Origin: an uncultured Collinsella sp. | GTDB lineage: Bacteria; Actinomycetota; Coriobacteriia; Coriobacteriales; Coriobacteriaceae | Length of the DNA stretch: 64,000 bases | Reading direction: 5' to 3' | Assembly: GCA_900546115.1 (NCBI GenBank) | Contig: URBQ01000003.1 | Span: forward strand, 29,141-93,140 | Shown here: positions 51,620 to 61,300 of the stretch, one piece after another | Numbering within the stretch: the first letter of the stretch is position 1 | Layout of the letters: the number at the start of each line of letters is the position of its first letter | The notes under the pieces: generated by a model | Seen by the model: only the letters and a program-made list of their open reading frames with translations | Databases searched by the model: none | What the model was told of the DNA's origin: nothing | Made by a program: the position numbers and the translations under genes

Positions 51620-53665
51620 CTATTCAGACTCAGCATCACAGCCTGTATCACGCCTCTTTTCGATCAGCTTTTTAGCGAGCTCGAGGACGCTCTCGTCGTA
51701 ATATGGCCAGTCTACGAAGTTTTCGAGGTACCCGCGCCCCGTTGCGGCCGACAACTCATCGTTTATCTTGAGTGTAATCGCGACGAGCAAGGTTAGCATG
51801 CGATAGTAATCGGATCGAATGTTCATCGCATCAGGGTCGGTGATCGGTGAATGCGCATGGTCGTATCTGTTCCTGAGACCCTGTGAGTTGGGGAAAGAGG
51901 CGTCGTTGAACATGTAATCGAGATATGCTGCCTCGTCGGGCGCGAACAGCTTGCCGCAGTACGACAGCATTTCGTCTGAGACAAGCCCATCGATGAGCGC
52001 TAAATCACCGTCTCCGCATCCCCCAAGCGCAATCGCGCCATTATCCCAAACGGCCTTCAGGCAAATTGATCGAGGGGTTGGGGAGAGAGCGCCTGTCTTT
52101 TCGCACACACTTACCAGTTGTCGGTCGACTAATTGTTGGAGTACCTCGGCGTATACATCATCATAATCGTCGAAGGTGACCATAGCATTCGAAATTAAAT
52201 CGAAGAAGCAGCGAGCACGGTCGTTATGAACTCTTCTGAATGTCAGCATGCACTGGTCGGAGAACAGATAGAATCCCCATCTGTTAAAGCAGGCTCCGTC
52301 GATTGCGTACTTTTTCTCAGAGAGCGCGTTGAGGGTTCCAAAAGATTTAAAGTTATCATAGGGGAAATAGTCTCCGTCGATTTTTCCAATCCTCGAATAT
52401 ATTGAATAGGACTTAACGGCGCGCTCAATCTCTGGCCCTATCGACTTGCATTTGTCGAGCCACGAAGCTCCGCTTGACGGCAGCGCCAAGCTGAAACCAT
52501 TGATTGAGTACTCCTCTGCAAAATAAACGTTGTACGTCCATTCGAGTGCATCTTCGAGCCTTGTACCGCGGCTTTCGAGGAAATTCGCGTATGCGATAAC
52601 TTCGACATTGGCGAGAGATTCCCAGGTGTTGGAGATCGTATTCATTCGGTATTCCCCCAGCACGTGGGGCCCCAGCGTCGCAAGCAGGCCGCTCTCCTCG
52701 TGGGGGTGAGCAGGCGAGGCCATGAGACCGCTTCGGTCTACTACGTCCAGTAGGTATCTGCAATTGTTCATGATGCTTGCGTGATCGGTGTATTTACCGA
52801 GCCACGTTTCGCCAAAGCTATAGGTCAAAGTTAGGCCGTTGACCTTTATTCCTTTGCAAGCAATCTGTTCAGGGTCGATTTGTACACCGGCTCCGTACTC
52901 AAGTCCAGCGCCTTGTCGGAATAGCTCATCCATGGCCTTATCGTGGGCCTGCTTTGCGCGCACTTTGACGTCCGGCGACGGAGAGAATTTGCATTTTGTT
53001 GCGCCGGAAGGCCAATTGAAAAGGGCCTCCATATAATTCGGGTTAGCGCGCTGGTCGTCAAGGTAGCCTGCCATTATCGAATCGAAGTCGCCCTGGGAAA
53101 AGCATTTGGGGAGGTAGATTGCGTTCTGGCTCCTTGATTCCGTCGCGTACTCGCGAATGAGCAGCTCAGCGGAATAATAAGGGTTGTCAACTAGTGATTT
53201 TCTTATCTCTGCATCGAATAATTTGACGAGCTTGTCGTTCTCCAAGATAGGAGCTAGGCATTCGATTTGCCGCGAGAGAAGTTCGTCAATTTCCTCGCCG
53301 GAGATCATTTTCTCTGCGCCGCAGGCGTGCACCAGGCCCCAGAACTGAGTGGCGTACTGCATCTCGAGTTCCTCGTAAATACCAAGGATTCCCGAAGACG
53401 CGAGCGTCTCCCTCGTATACTTGCAAGCATTCGTGAAGAGCGCGGAAACAACGCTTGCAACATCGATGTCTTCTGCTTTCTCGAACAATTCAGGGACCGT
53501 TTCGAATGTGAGCTTGAGTTGATGTGCCTCTATTGCGTCGTTAATCGTTGCGATTTGATTGTGAGGCCCCTCCTTCAGGATATAAAGACAACGGTCTATG
53601 AAAAGTCCTACGGCCCAGTCACTGCGGTCATAGGAAACGATCCTAGTGTGGTTGAATTCTCGCAA
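51620..53665 (-). CDS. Large protein with a C-terminal HEPN-like (RX4-6H) motif, possible RNase effector
   Basis: This 681-residue protein is mostly of unknown fold, rich in helices, without membrane segments. Near residues 598-603 it has RNRYDH, which fits the RX4-6H motif of HEPN ribonucleases. It lies in a helical setting (GLRNRYDHAHSP ... YYRMLTLLVAITLKIND). HEPN proteins are common effectors of abortive phage defence and toxin systems. The N-terminal 590 residues may be the sensor part. The TTG start at 53665 has GAAAGG 7 nt upstream, located in the end of a truncated upstream frame. Confidence 0.6.
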   Translation of the reverse strand: MREFNHTRIVSYDRSDWAVGLFIDRCLYILKEGPHNQIATINDAIEAHQLKLTFETVPELFEKAEDIDVASVVSALFTNACKYTRETLASSGILGIYEELEMQYATQFWGLVHACGAEKMISGEEIDELLSRQIECLAPILENDKLVKLFDAEIRKSLVDNPYYSAELLIREYATESRSQNAIYLPKCFSQGDFDSIMAGYLDDQRANPNYMEALFNWPSGATKCKFSPSPDVKVRAKQAHDKAMDELFRQGAGLEYGAGVQIDPEQIACKGIKVNGLTLTYSFGETWLGKYTDHASIMNNCRYLLDVVDRSGLMASPAHPHEESGLLATLGPHVLGEYRMNTISNTWESLANVEVIAYANFLESRGTRLEDALEWTYNVYFAEEYSINGFSLALPSSGASWLDKCKSIGPEIERAVKSYSIYSRIGKIDGDYFPYDNFKSFGTLNALSEKKYAIDGACFNRWGFYLFSDQCMLTFRRVHNDRARCFFDLISNAMVTFDDYDDVYAEVLQQLVDRQLVSVCEKTGALSPTPRSICLKAVWDNGAIALGGCGDGDLALIDGLVSDEMLSYCGKLFAPDEAAYLDYMFNDASFPNSQGLRNRYDHAHSPITDPDAMNIRSDYYRMLTLLVAITLKINDELSAATGRGYLENFVDWPYYDESVLELAKKLIEKRRDTGCDAESE

Positions 53666-53667
53666 CG

Positions 53668-53907
53668 CTAACCTTTCTCGCGTAATGTCGACTGCACAAG
53701 AATAACGCGTGTTCGACCTCGTCGGTGGTCAACGAAGGCGCCTAACGGGGTTCCGATGTAAAGCGGGTGGACCTTGAGGCCTCTGCGGTACCCCGCTTCT
53801 TCCCTTATGATGCCAGATTCGGTGAGTACGCGTTGTTGGCCAAAGCGAGCCCTGTCGATAAGGTTGCTGCAATCAAAGGCCCCGAGGTGCACGTCAGCGT
53901 ACACCAC
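53668..53907 (-). pseudogene. 3' fragment of an unknown gene, cut at the ugd copy 2 junction
   Basis: On the - strand, about 79 codons read as plausible protein (VYADVHLGAFDCSNLIDRA, GIIREEAGYRRGLKVHPLY, IGTPLGAFVDHRRGRTRVI). They end in TAG just before the HEPN gene's TTG. The frame has no start of its own and runs into sequence that is ugd on the other strand, so its 5' part has been lost. It was probably the first gene of the HEPN operon. Confidence 0.5.
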
Positions 53908-53909
53908 TA

Positions 53910-54159
53910 GAAGTCCAACTCCGACAACTTCCGCGCGAGCTCCATCCAGGGCGTCATGAAGCGCGTGAAGGCCAAGGGCGTGCCCGTGGTAGTCTACGAG
54001 CCCACGCTGGACGCGCCGGAGTTCTTCGGCTCCGAGGTCACGCACGACCTGGAGGCCTTCAAGTCCGGCTGCGACGTTATCGTAGCCAACCGCTGGAGCG
54101 ACGAGCTCGCGGACGTTGCGGACAAGGTGTACACGAGGGATCTGTTTAAGCGGGACTAG
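53910..54159 (+). pseudogene. 3' fragment of ugd, copy 2
   Basis: Aligns without gaps to copy 1 (49799-50048) over 250 nt. The first 80 or so bases are identical and there are about 15 differences in all by eye, mostly at third codon positions. It encodes KSNSDNFRASSIQGVMKRV to DVADKVYTRDLFKRD. No start codon of its own is plausible and the upstream junction is abrupt. A different terminator follows. Confidence 0.88.
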
Positions 54160-54213
54160 GGGAGCGGAACGGCCTGCGCTGGGCGGCCGCAGTCTAAATA
54201 AGAAACTTAGTTG

Positions 54214-54256
54214 AGTACGGGGTGTATCGACGCCAGTCGATACACCCCGTACTTTG
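54214..54256 (+). terminator. Terminator after ugd copy 2
   Basis: An 18-bp perfect stem (AGTACGGGGTGTATCGAC with its complement, loop GCCA) followed by TTTG. Its sequence is unrelated to the terminators after copies 1 and 3. The following 54257-54492 shows no gene and probably holds the promoter of the next gene. Confidence 0.85.
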
Positions 54257-54492
54257 TTAATCTCGCTAAATACATTTACAGTCACTGCGGTCGCGAACTC
54301 AATGACATTTATCCCAGTGGGTGTATGAGAAGGTGTGGCGTGCGCCGCGGAACTGGATCGTTTTGCTATCGACAATCGTGCTCTCACTAATGCGGCGTAT
54401 GTCATATCATCAAGCTCACCGTGGCAGTTTGGTGCAGCCTTTACCCGAGGGCGTTCGGATTGCCAGAGAAAGCGGAGGAGCGTGCAACTTTG

Positions 54493-57400
54493 ATGAGCAG
54501 AGAAATCGAAATCAGGGACAAAATCACCAGACTCGATCCTGCTGGCTTTCAGAACCTTGCCCAGGAATTGCTTACGCAATATTTTAAGTATGATAAGCCC
54601 GTGCACAGGGGGTCTGCCGCCCATTCGGCGGCAACCGCCCCTGGAACGCCGGACACAATCTGGCTTTTGCCCCACAACAAATTCGCCTATCTCGAATGCG
54701 GCCATTATCTAGATAGAGCTGATGCGAAGAATAAAATCGAATTGGATATCGAGAAGTGCCTGGAGGCCGAAAGAGAAGAGCTCAATTCTGGGCAGCTTGT
54801 TAAGATAGTCATTGCGTATTCTTGCCGGAGGCTAGACAGTTCTGATCTCAACTATCTAAGAGGCATTGACGATCGCATTGATCTTGTGGGCACGGACGAG
54901 ATGGCGTGCATGTTGGCCCGGCGGTACCCAAATCTTGCGAAAGAGCATCTGGGCATCGAGGCAGGTACTGGGCAAATTATGTCCCCGGATGAATTCGAAT
55001 CCGCAGTTGAAAAGAATAGCTTCGCATCAACCCTGAAAGTCGATTTGCTTGGCAGGGATAAAGAGATCAACGAACTTCTCGCCGCGCTCGATGAGAATCA
55101 GTTCGTCTTGGTGTATGGGCGTCCTGGATGCGGGAAGACCAAGCTTTGCGTAGAGGCTCTGCGCCAATTTTCGAATGGCAGCGGCGCTTATCCTCTTGTC
55201 ATTAAATCGAACAGGTTGCCAATCTGGAACGATTTGGCTAACGATGTACCCAAAGATGACCCTTCGTTAATTCTGCTCGACGACGCCAACGAGCTTTCAG
55301 ACCTCGAAGGGTTTGCGGACTTCGTGTCTAACAGGGGTAATATCAAGGTTCTTATGACGGCAAGAAATTACGCGATCGGGTTCGTTAAGAGCTCCGTTTC
55401 ACAGTACTGCAAGCCTTACCTCTATGCAGTCAACCCGCTTGACGAGGAGACGGCCTTACATGTGGTCGAGAACGGATTTGGTATCGCGAAAGGGACAGCC
55501 TCTGCGGATATAATTCGCTTATCGAGGGGCAACATGCGCTTGGCCTTCGCGGCGGCCGAGGTTGCTAAGGAACGCGGGGACGAAGTATTCTCCACGATGC
55601 CAAGTCTTATAGAAGCTTGCTACGGAGATAAGGCTTCTCGTCTGGGCAGCGACTTCAAAAAAGCGGCGACGATCGTCTCGGTTTTGGATGCTCACAGGAT
55701 AGAGGAGAATAAAGACCTGGATAACCTGCTTTCCAAGGTAGGGATTTCTCATGACAGATATGTCGATGCTTGCGCCGCCCTGTGCCACGACGAACTGGTG
55801 GATGCATGTCAGGATATGATGGCGGTAGCGCCGGGCGAACAGGTTTTGAGGGATTATTTGCTCTACCAGGCCTTCATCGCCGAGAAAAGTTTGTCTCTTT
55901 CCGACGTGGATGAGCTGGAGTGCGGCAATGCTCGATGCCCCGGTATTGTCGCCATCCTTGTAAACAATTTCTACAGCGAAGAGCTTATTTCCTCCTTGAA
56001 ATCGCAGCTGAACGACATTTGGGCGTTGGCGAACGGTAGGAAACGATGGAAAATGGTAAGCGATTACAATTTCCTCCTCGGTGAGAAGGGCCTTGAACAT
56101 ATTCTCGGGGCAATCGAAGACACCGAACCCGGAAACTACGATTACCTTGCCTGTAAATTCGACAAGGCTTCCGGATTCTATTCGCAGAAATCTCGTATCC
56201 TCACATCGCTCGCGTTTTTTCTGCATGCCCCTCAATTCAGCGAGCCGGAAGAGCTGTTCTTTATGGCATTGGAGAAGAACATTTTGCCTCCACGGGAGGC
56301 GAAGGAGACACTCACAACGAGCATGTCCTTCAACGAGAACTCGTATTCGGACGGGTTTCGATACGAGAACGAGGTCCTTGAACGCCTTTCGTGCGAGTTT
56401 CGCAAAACAAAGGAGGATAGGTACGGGGTTTTGCTTGCCTATTATGTCGAGGCTTTACTGGCGGCAGTGTACGAGGGCCGGACGAGGATGGAGGGAAACA
56501 AAGTCACGTTCATCCATGGCAACCACCTCTACACCCAGGCGATGATCGAGTTGCGGAAGCGAGCGATCGCCTGCCTCAAAGAGCTCAGAGATTGTCATGA
56601 GCTGATCCGTCTCTGCGATTCGGTTATTACCGGGCTTCGGGGTATCGGCGGCGAGGACGGTGCCGGTCGGTTGTGGAAGGAGACCTTGGAGGAGGCGTAT
56701 AAAGGATATATTTCCCGAATCGAGTCGATTGAGATTTGCAGCTTGCCTGGGTTTGTTCAACTGGAGAAAGAGCTCATTTCCCAAGGTATCATCGCCGAAG
56801 AGGGACTCCCGTTCCTCAATGTGTCGCCCAAGATGCGGATTGCAGCCCAAATCTTCTTAGACGACTCCCGCGGACACGATGTCTCGGAGGAATTGATCGA
56901 GCTTATTCAAACGGCTGGCTCGTCAGAGCTATTGAAGGCGATCTCGATTGTGTGTTCTGCCGGCCGGCAAAGCTCAACTGGGATTCCATTCCCAATCCTG
57001 AGTGACGTCATGATTCTTGGTGCGGAGACTTTGACCGAATGCGCAGAGCCGATCATCCTCTCTGATGTTCCCTTGTATACAGTCCCGGACGATTTGCTCA
57101 TTCGCTGGATTGACTTGCTCGGCATCGATCGGGTTCGCGGTCTTGCCTTGAAGCGACAGGAGAATGAGATTCCCGAATGGCTTAGTCGAATTGACGAAGC
57201 GCGGTTAAAGGAGTTCGGTGTCTGTCCAGAGCTGGCAAGGGATATCGAGGAAGGAGCCGACAAATACGGCGAAACCGTTTCATATAAAGCCGCGATGGAA
57301 ATCGACTCTGCTACGCCAGGCTTTTTCGCTAGGTACGCGGTCGGCGTCCTACAGAAGCCGGAAAGGGGCTCGCATGCCCTTTATAGGCTTCTTCCTAGGG

Positions 57401-58122
57401 ACATCAACAATGCCGAACAAAGGGCATTTATCTCCAAGTCGGAAATGCTGCGTCTTGCCGAAGATGTCTTACTTAATCTCGTAAACGGTACGAATCCCTA
57501 TTGGAATGAGGATGTTCTTCGTCTTATCGTCGCCAACGATGGTCAATTTCCTGAGAGGGCAATGCCCGTGCTCATGGAGTTCAATGCGACTTATGCAATG
57601 GAGCATTTGGGCGAAGCAGTATGGAGGGAGGAGAACAGCGAGGCCGCAACAGATAGCGCATGGAAGGGCATAGAGGGGGTTGAGACAAACCTGCGGAGCA
57701 TGTCGAAGCCTTTCGCTTTAAAGTATTTTCTTGATTACGCTATTGAGCATTGCGGCGATGCAGTCGTGACTTGGCTGGCGTCACGATCGATGTGTAATGG
57801 GAAGCTTGTCGATCATCTACCAGATGTTGCAATGGAGTTACCCAAGAATCTGTGGGTCAAGTACATAGTCTTACTGTGCCAAGAGGACCTTAGCTCGGAA
57901 GAGCTTAAAAAGGTCCCAGTAATCATGTCTTCTTTCGGCGCTTCGTGGAGTGGGAGCGAAATCCCTCTTCTTCAAGGGAAGATTGACTTCATTGAAGAGG
58001 TGATCGAGAAATTGCCCGGAGTGGCCTTTATGCGGCACCGCATGGTTTTGGAAGACGCTATAGCCTCGGTGAAGCGATGGGTGGAAGACGCAGAGATCCG
58101 CGAATTCCTTCGCCCATTTTAG
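54493..58122 (+). CDS. Nuclease-STAND NTPase, Avs-type defence protein
   Basis: This 1209-residue protein has three parts. Residues 1-110 look like a PD-(D/E)XK endonuclease of the kind fused to defence NTPases: PAGFQNLAQELLTQYF, then GTPDT near 49 and YLECGHY near 66. Residues about 190-450 form a STAND NTPase with Walker A GRPGCGKTK near 210 and Walker B LILLDDANEL near 259. The remaining 750 residues are helical repeats, the likely sensor. In Avs systems such proteins bind a phage protein, oligomerise and cut DNA. The third residue of the usual ExK is changed (LECGH), seen also in related domains. The start may be TTG 54490 or ATG 54493, after GGAGGAG. Confidence 0.75.
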   Translation: MSREIEIRDKITRLDPAGFQNLAQELLTQYFKYDKPVHRGSAAHSAATAPGTPDTIWLLPHNKFAYLECGHYLDRADAKNKIELDIEKCLEAEREELNSGQLVKIVIAYSCRRLDSSDLNYLRGIDDRIDLVGTDEMACMLARRYPNLAKEHLGIEAGTGQIMSPDEFESAVEKNSFASTLKVDLLGRDKEINELLAALDENQFVLVYGRPGCGKTKLCVEALRQFSNGSGAYPLVIKSNRLPIWNDLANDVPKDDPSLILLDDANELSDLEGFADFVSNRGNIKVLMTARNYAIGFVKSSVSQYCKPYLYAVNPLDEETALHVVENGFGIAKGTASADIIRLSRGNMRLAFAAAEVAKERGDEVFSTMPSLIEACYGDKASRLGSDFKKAATIVSVLDAHRIEENKDLDNLLSKVGISHDRYVDACAALCHDELVDACQDMMAVAPGEQVLRDYLLYQAFIAEKSLSLSDVDELECGNARCPGIVAILVNNFYSEELISSLKSQLNDIWALANGRKRWKMVSDYNFLLGEKGLEHILGAIEDTEPGNYDYLACKFDKASGFYSQKSRILTSLAFFLHAPQFSEPEELFFMALEKNILPPREAKETLTTSMSFNENSYSDGFRYENEVLERLSCEFRKTKEDRYGVLLAYYVEALLAAVYEGRTRMEGNKVTFIHGNHLYTQAMIELRKRAIACLKELRDCHELIRLCDSVITGLRGIGGEDGAGRLWKETLEEAYKGYISRIESIEICSLPGFVQLEKELISQGIIAEEGLPFLNVSPKMRIAAQIFLDDSRGHDVSEELIELIQTAGSSELLKAISIVCSAGRQSSTGIPFPILSDVMILGAETLTECAEPIILSDVPLYTVPDDLLIRWIDLLGIDRVRGLALKRQENEIPEWLSRIDEARLKEFGVCPELARDIEEGADKYGETVSYKAAMEIDSATPGFFARYAVGVLQKPERGSHALYRLLPRDINNAEQRAFISKSEMLRLAEDVLLNLVNGTNPYWNEDVLRLIVANDGQFPERAMPVLMEFNATYAMEHLGEAVWREENSEAATDSAWKGIEGVETNLRSMSKPFALKYFLDYAIEHCGDAVVTWLASRSMCNGKLVDHLPDVAMELPKNLWVKYIVLLCQEDLSSEELKKVPVIMSSFGASWSGSEIPLLQGKIDFIEEVIEKLPGVAFMRHRMVLEDAIASVKRWVEDAEIREFLRPF

Positions 58123-58132
58123 CTGGAGAGGT

Positions 58133-58170
58133 CCGCGCCCACGGGTTTTTCGGGTATTCGCCGGGCGCGG
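58133..58170 (+). terminator. Hairpin after the Avs-type gene
   Basis: Stem CCGCGCCC / GGGCGCGG enclosing a T-rich loop; no T-run follows. A possible terminator, 10 nt after the stop. Confidence 0.45.
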
Positions 58171-58178
58171 GTTGTCCA

Positions 58179-58223
58179 GACGTTGCTGACAAGGTATATA
58201 CGAGGGATTTGTTTTAGCGAGAC
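58179..58223 (+). pseudogene. 3' end of ugd, copy 3 (45 bp)
   Basis: GACGTTGCTGACAAGGTATA and the following bases encode DVADKVYTRDLF then TAG, matching the last codons of copies 1 and 2 with more third-position changes. The final AAG codon has become TAG. This short piece is all that is left of ugd here, and a terminator follows 57 nt later, as after the other copies. Confidence 0.75.
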
Positions 58224-58279
58224 TGGAGGGAGCTGGCTTCGTCGGGCTAGGTCTTACTTATTAAAGGACAATGAGATTG

Positions 58280-58313
58280 AGGGGGAATATTGGCGGGTGC
58301 CGATATTCCCCCT
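58280..58313 (+). terminator. Terminator after ugd copy 3
   Basis: Stem AGGGGGAATAT-GGC / GCC-ATATTCCCCCT with loop GGGT, followed by GATATATTAAAAC. It could also serve the convergent gene from the right. Confidence 0.75.
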
Positions 58314-58388
58314 GATATATTAAAACTTATGCTTTTGATTTTTTAAAAACACAGGTCGATTCGTTGGTCAAACTACGCGTTCGACCAC

Positions 58389-61300
58389 TTACAGAGCCCC
58401 TATTTCTATCGGACAAGAAGTAAACGCACCGGACTCTTCTTCCCAGATAAGCCATGACTTCTCGTTGAATTCGAAGTCGCATCCTAAGCGCTCACTAACT
58501 AATGTATTAGGGCCGTGCTGAACTGTTGCATACCACACTAATTCAAACCCCTTAGCACGAAGGGCATTTTGAAGAGTCACACTATCAGCAAGCAATGCAT
58601 GATATTGATGTCGGAAATCGAGACCAAAACGAACTTCTTCAAAAACGGATTCACCTTCATTATTAAAATAATGAACACCATCAGTACGCTTAACCTCGGC
58701 AGCTTCTCTGGCCATTTTCGAAGGAAAGAAGTACCAGTAATCATCTTTCTCGATGAGACGATCAACACCTTGTCCACTTAGAGGTATTAAGCGTGAATGG
58801 ACTCGTGAATTCTTATTTACTAATTTTACTAATTCGGATTCATCGACTTCAACCATCTGCGGTGAAGCTAGTGCCTCTGTCGGCGCTAAATAACATACCG
58901 ATTGACTAGAAGCAATGCTGACGGTAAAGCTGGATGCGCCCTCGTTAAAATCGACTATGGCCGAGCTTTTCGAATCAAGCTCTTTGAACTCCTCACAGCT
59001 TATTGCTCCACCATGAATCCAAATACGAGAGCTTTTGCCGCTGGCGCCCCAATCACATGAGTACAAGGCGATTGGGACAGCAGGACACTTTTCATGGCCT
59101 TTTAGAATCTCACCGTTGGTATCGGTAGCGGGATTGTAGCCAAGCATGGCGAAGACGCACTCTGGAGATATGTTATTAATCCACTCCATAAAGTCTTGTT
59201 TCGATAGTTGATCGAATCCGCTACACGAAAAGGCTTTAGGGAAGTGAGGTGTCTTACCCTGAACTCTATTTGTAGCCGTCATTACGGCGTCTTCAAATAG
59301 AGGGCTTTCGAAACTCAAGAGGTTCCTATAATCGGTGCAATATGAGTTACTCTGCACATCCTGATCCATTAGACATTTTTCGCTCATTGGAATTCTGTCC
59401 GCTAGATAGCCGCAAATCTCATTTCGTGCACACCATACATATTTTTCGACTATCGTCATAACGGTGCTGCGCAATCCATGATCGGCCCTGTCGTATGCAA
59501 TTGTGATCGACCGGTCTATTCCGCCTGTTCTATAACCGTCTTCTCCAATTTCACCTTGAATGGTTGCCCCATCAAACCCATGGTCCAAAAGATACTGATA
59601 GGCAGCTGAAATAACCCATCCCTCAAACTCAAGAGGTTCATCGACTTTGGCCTTAAACGCAGACGCCTCCATAATTTGTTTCAGTTTAGCGTATCGTCCA
59701 TTAGATCCAGACGGCACTTGAGGACGATGAAAAGCTGAAGCCAAGCGATCGACCAGAACATAACGCGCCAAGTCATAATGAATCGGCTCATACCCGTGCA
59801 TTGCCTTAGCACAGCTTGCTGATTTATATATTGGCATCACTGAATTGTTAATATCAAATGGGTAGGGTGGTCTGCAGAGATTTATTTCACCTGTAGCCAG
59901 CAATCCATACTTATTGCAATGATCGGCAAGAAGTCTTGCGTAATTCCTAATTGCGGCGTCTCTATTTCCTTGCTTGTCAGGGCATTTAAATAGTGCTTCA
60001 TAAGCAATGGCGTAATACTGTTTCATAACGACAGGCTCAAGGTCACCTTGACACACGATTTCCTCAGCGATAGCAAAAATGTCTTCACGAATTTGAGGAT
60101 CGTTGCAATTGTTAAACTTTTCAAAGATGTGAACGAACTCATGAGGGTTTTTCATTCCCCATTTGATTAACTCTCTTCTGTAGTGATTCCTTTCTAGATT
60201 GCTAAGTGAAGACAGTTTCCATGCAAATAGCAGGGGCATCTGTTCTGCAGTTTCACGTCCGTCCAGCCGAGGTAGGTTTTGTAAATGGCGACGCTCTTCA
60301 TGATATGCAATTCGTGAGCTTCTGAGGTCCATCTTAACTGCGATAGGAAGCGACCAGACAAGGTCGCGCTCAATTGGGCTCTTAAAACTATTTAGATAGC
60401 TATCGAGCAGCGATGTACCCAATGGGTGATTAGGGTAATTAGCAACACGAGCAGCGATACCATTTAGAACATCACTAAAGTCTTGACCGCCGGCGTAAAG
60501 TAACTCCATCGCCCATGGTTTGAATTTTTCCGTTGTATTCGGGTCCGCATTTGATAGCGCATACAGATCGATTTTACGTAAATAGTCTTCGTCAATTGCA
60601 TTAATCAGCCTGGGATCCTTGTTCGGGAGAATCCCTTTCTTCTCGACTAAAAGCACTCCATACAGCATTGTAGCGTCTTGATTATTCGTCAAAATATCTT
60701 TGAAATATTGGGCATCGCTTTGAAGAAGGCGCTGCGCAATGCAGTAATCCCATAAGTGTCTACTACCGGGTATATAGCATGTCGGCTCAGGCAGATGGAG
60801 ATAATCGGGCACATCGTGAAACGAATGCCCAGATTTTTTATCAAGAAGGATTCCGTAGCGAGTCAGTAAATTGATAGTCGCATCTTTAACCTGATCCCTA
60901 ATTCCAAATCGAGATAGCTTCTGCTCAATTTCGATCTCATCGATGCTCTCATGATCCATGAAGTGCTGTGAAAGCGAGCTAAGGGCAGTCTGTACAGGTT
61001 TCTTTCGTGAAGTATCAACAACGCTTGGCAACCGTTTTTCAAGCTCGGTGTCTAAGCGCTTTATTTCGGAAGATGTCAATTGGGATAATGTGGTTGAAGC
61101 AGATCGATTTAGCGTTTGACCTTTATAAACATTGCAGAATAATTTGAGCTCATTTGGAGTGTTCAGTAAATATCTATATTGTGTTTCGCCCTCAATCCGA
61201 ATTTCGTAATGATCGATGTATCGATCAAACAACTCATATACCGGAACGTCGCCACCTGTGGCTATCTCATAGCTGCAGTCATCGAGCTCATTATCCTCAA

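Noticed and set aside
53908..54705. Extension of the - strand frame at 53668 to one large gene
   Set aside because: Beyond 53907 it runs antisense through ugd copy 2 and into the Avs-type gene start; only the part up to 53907 looks like protein.
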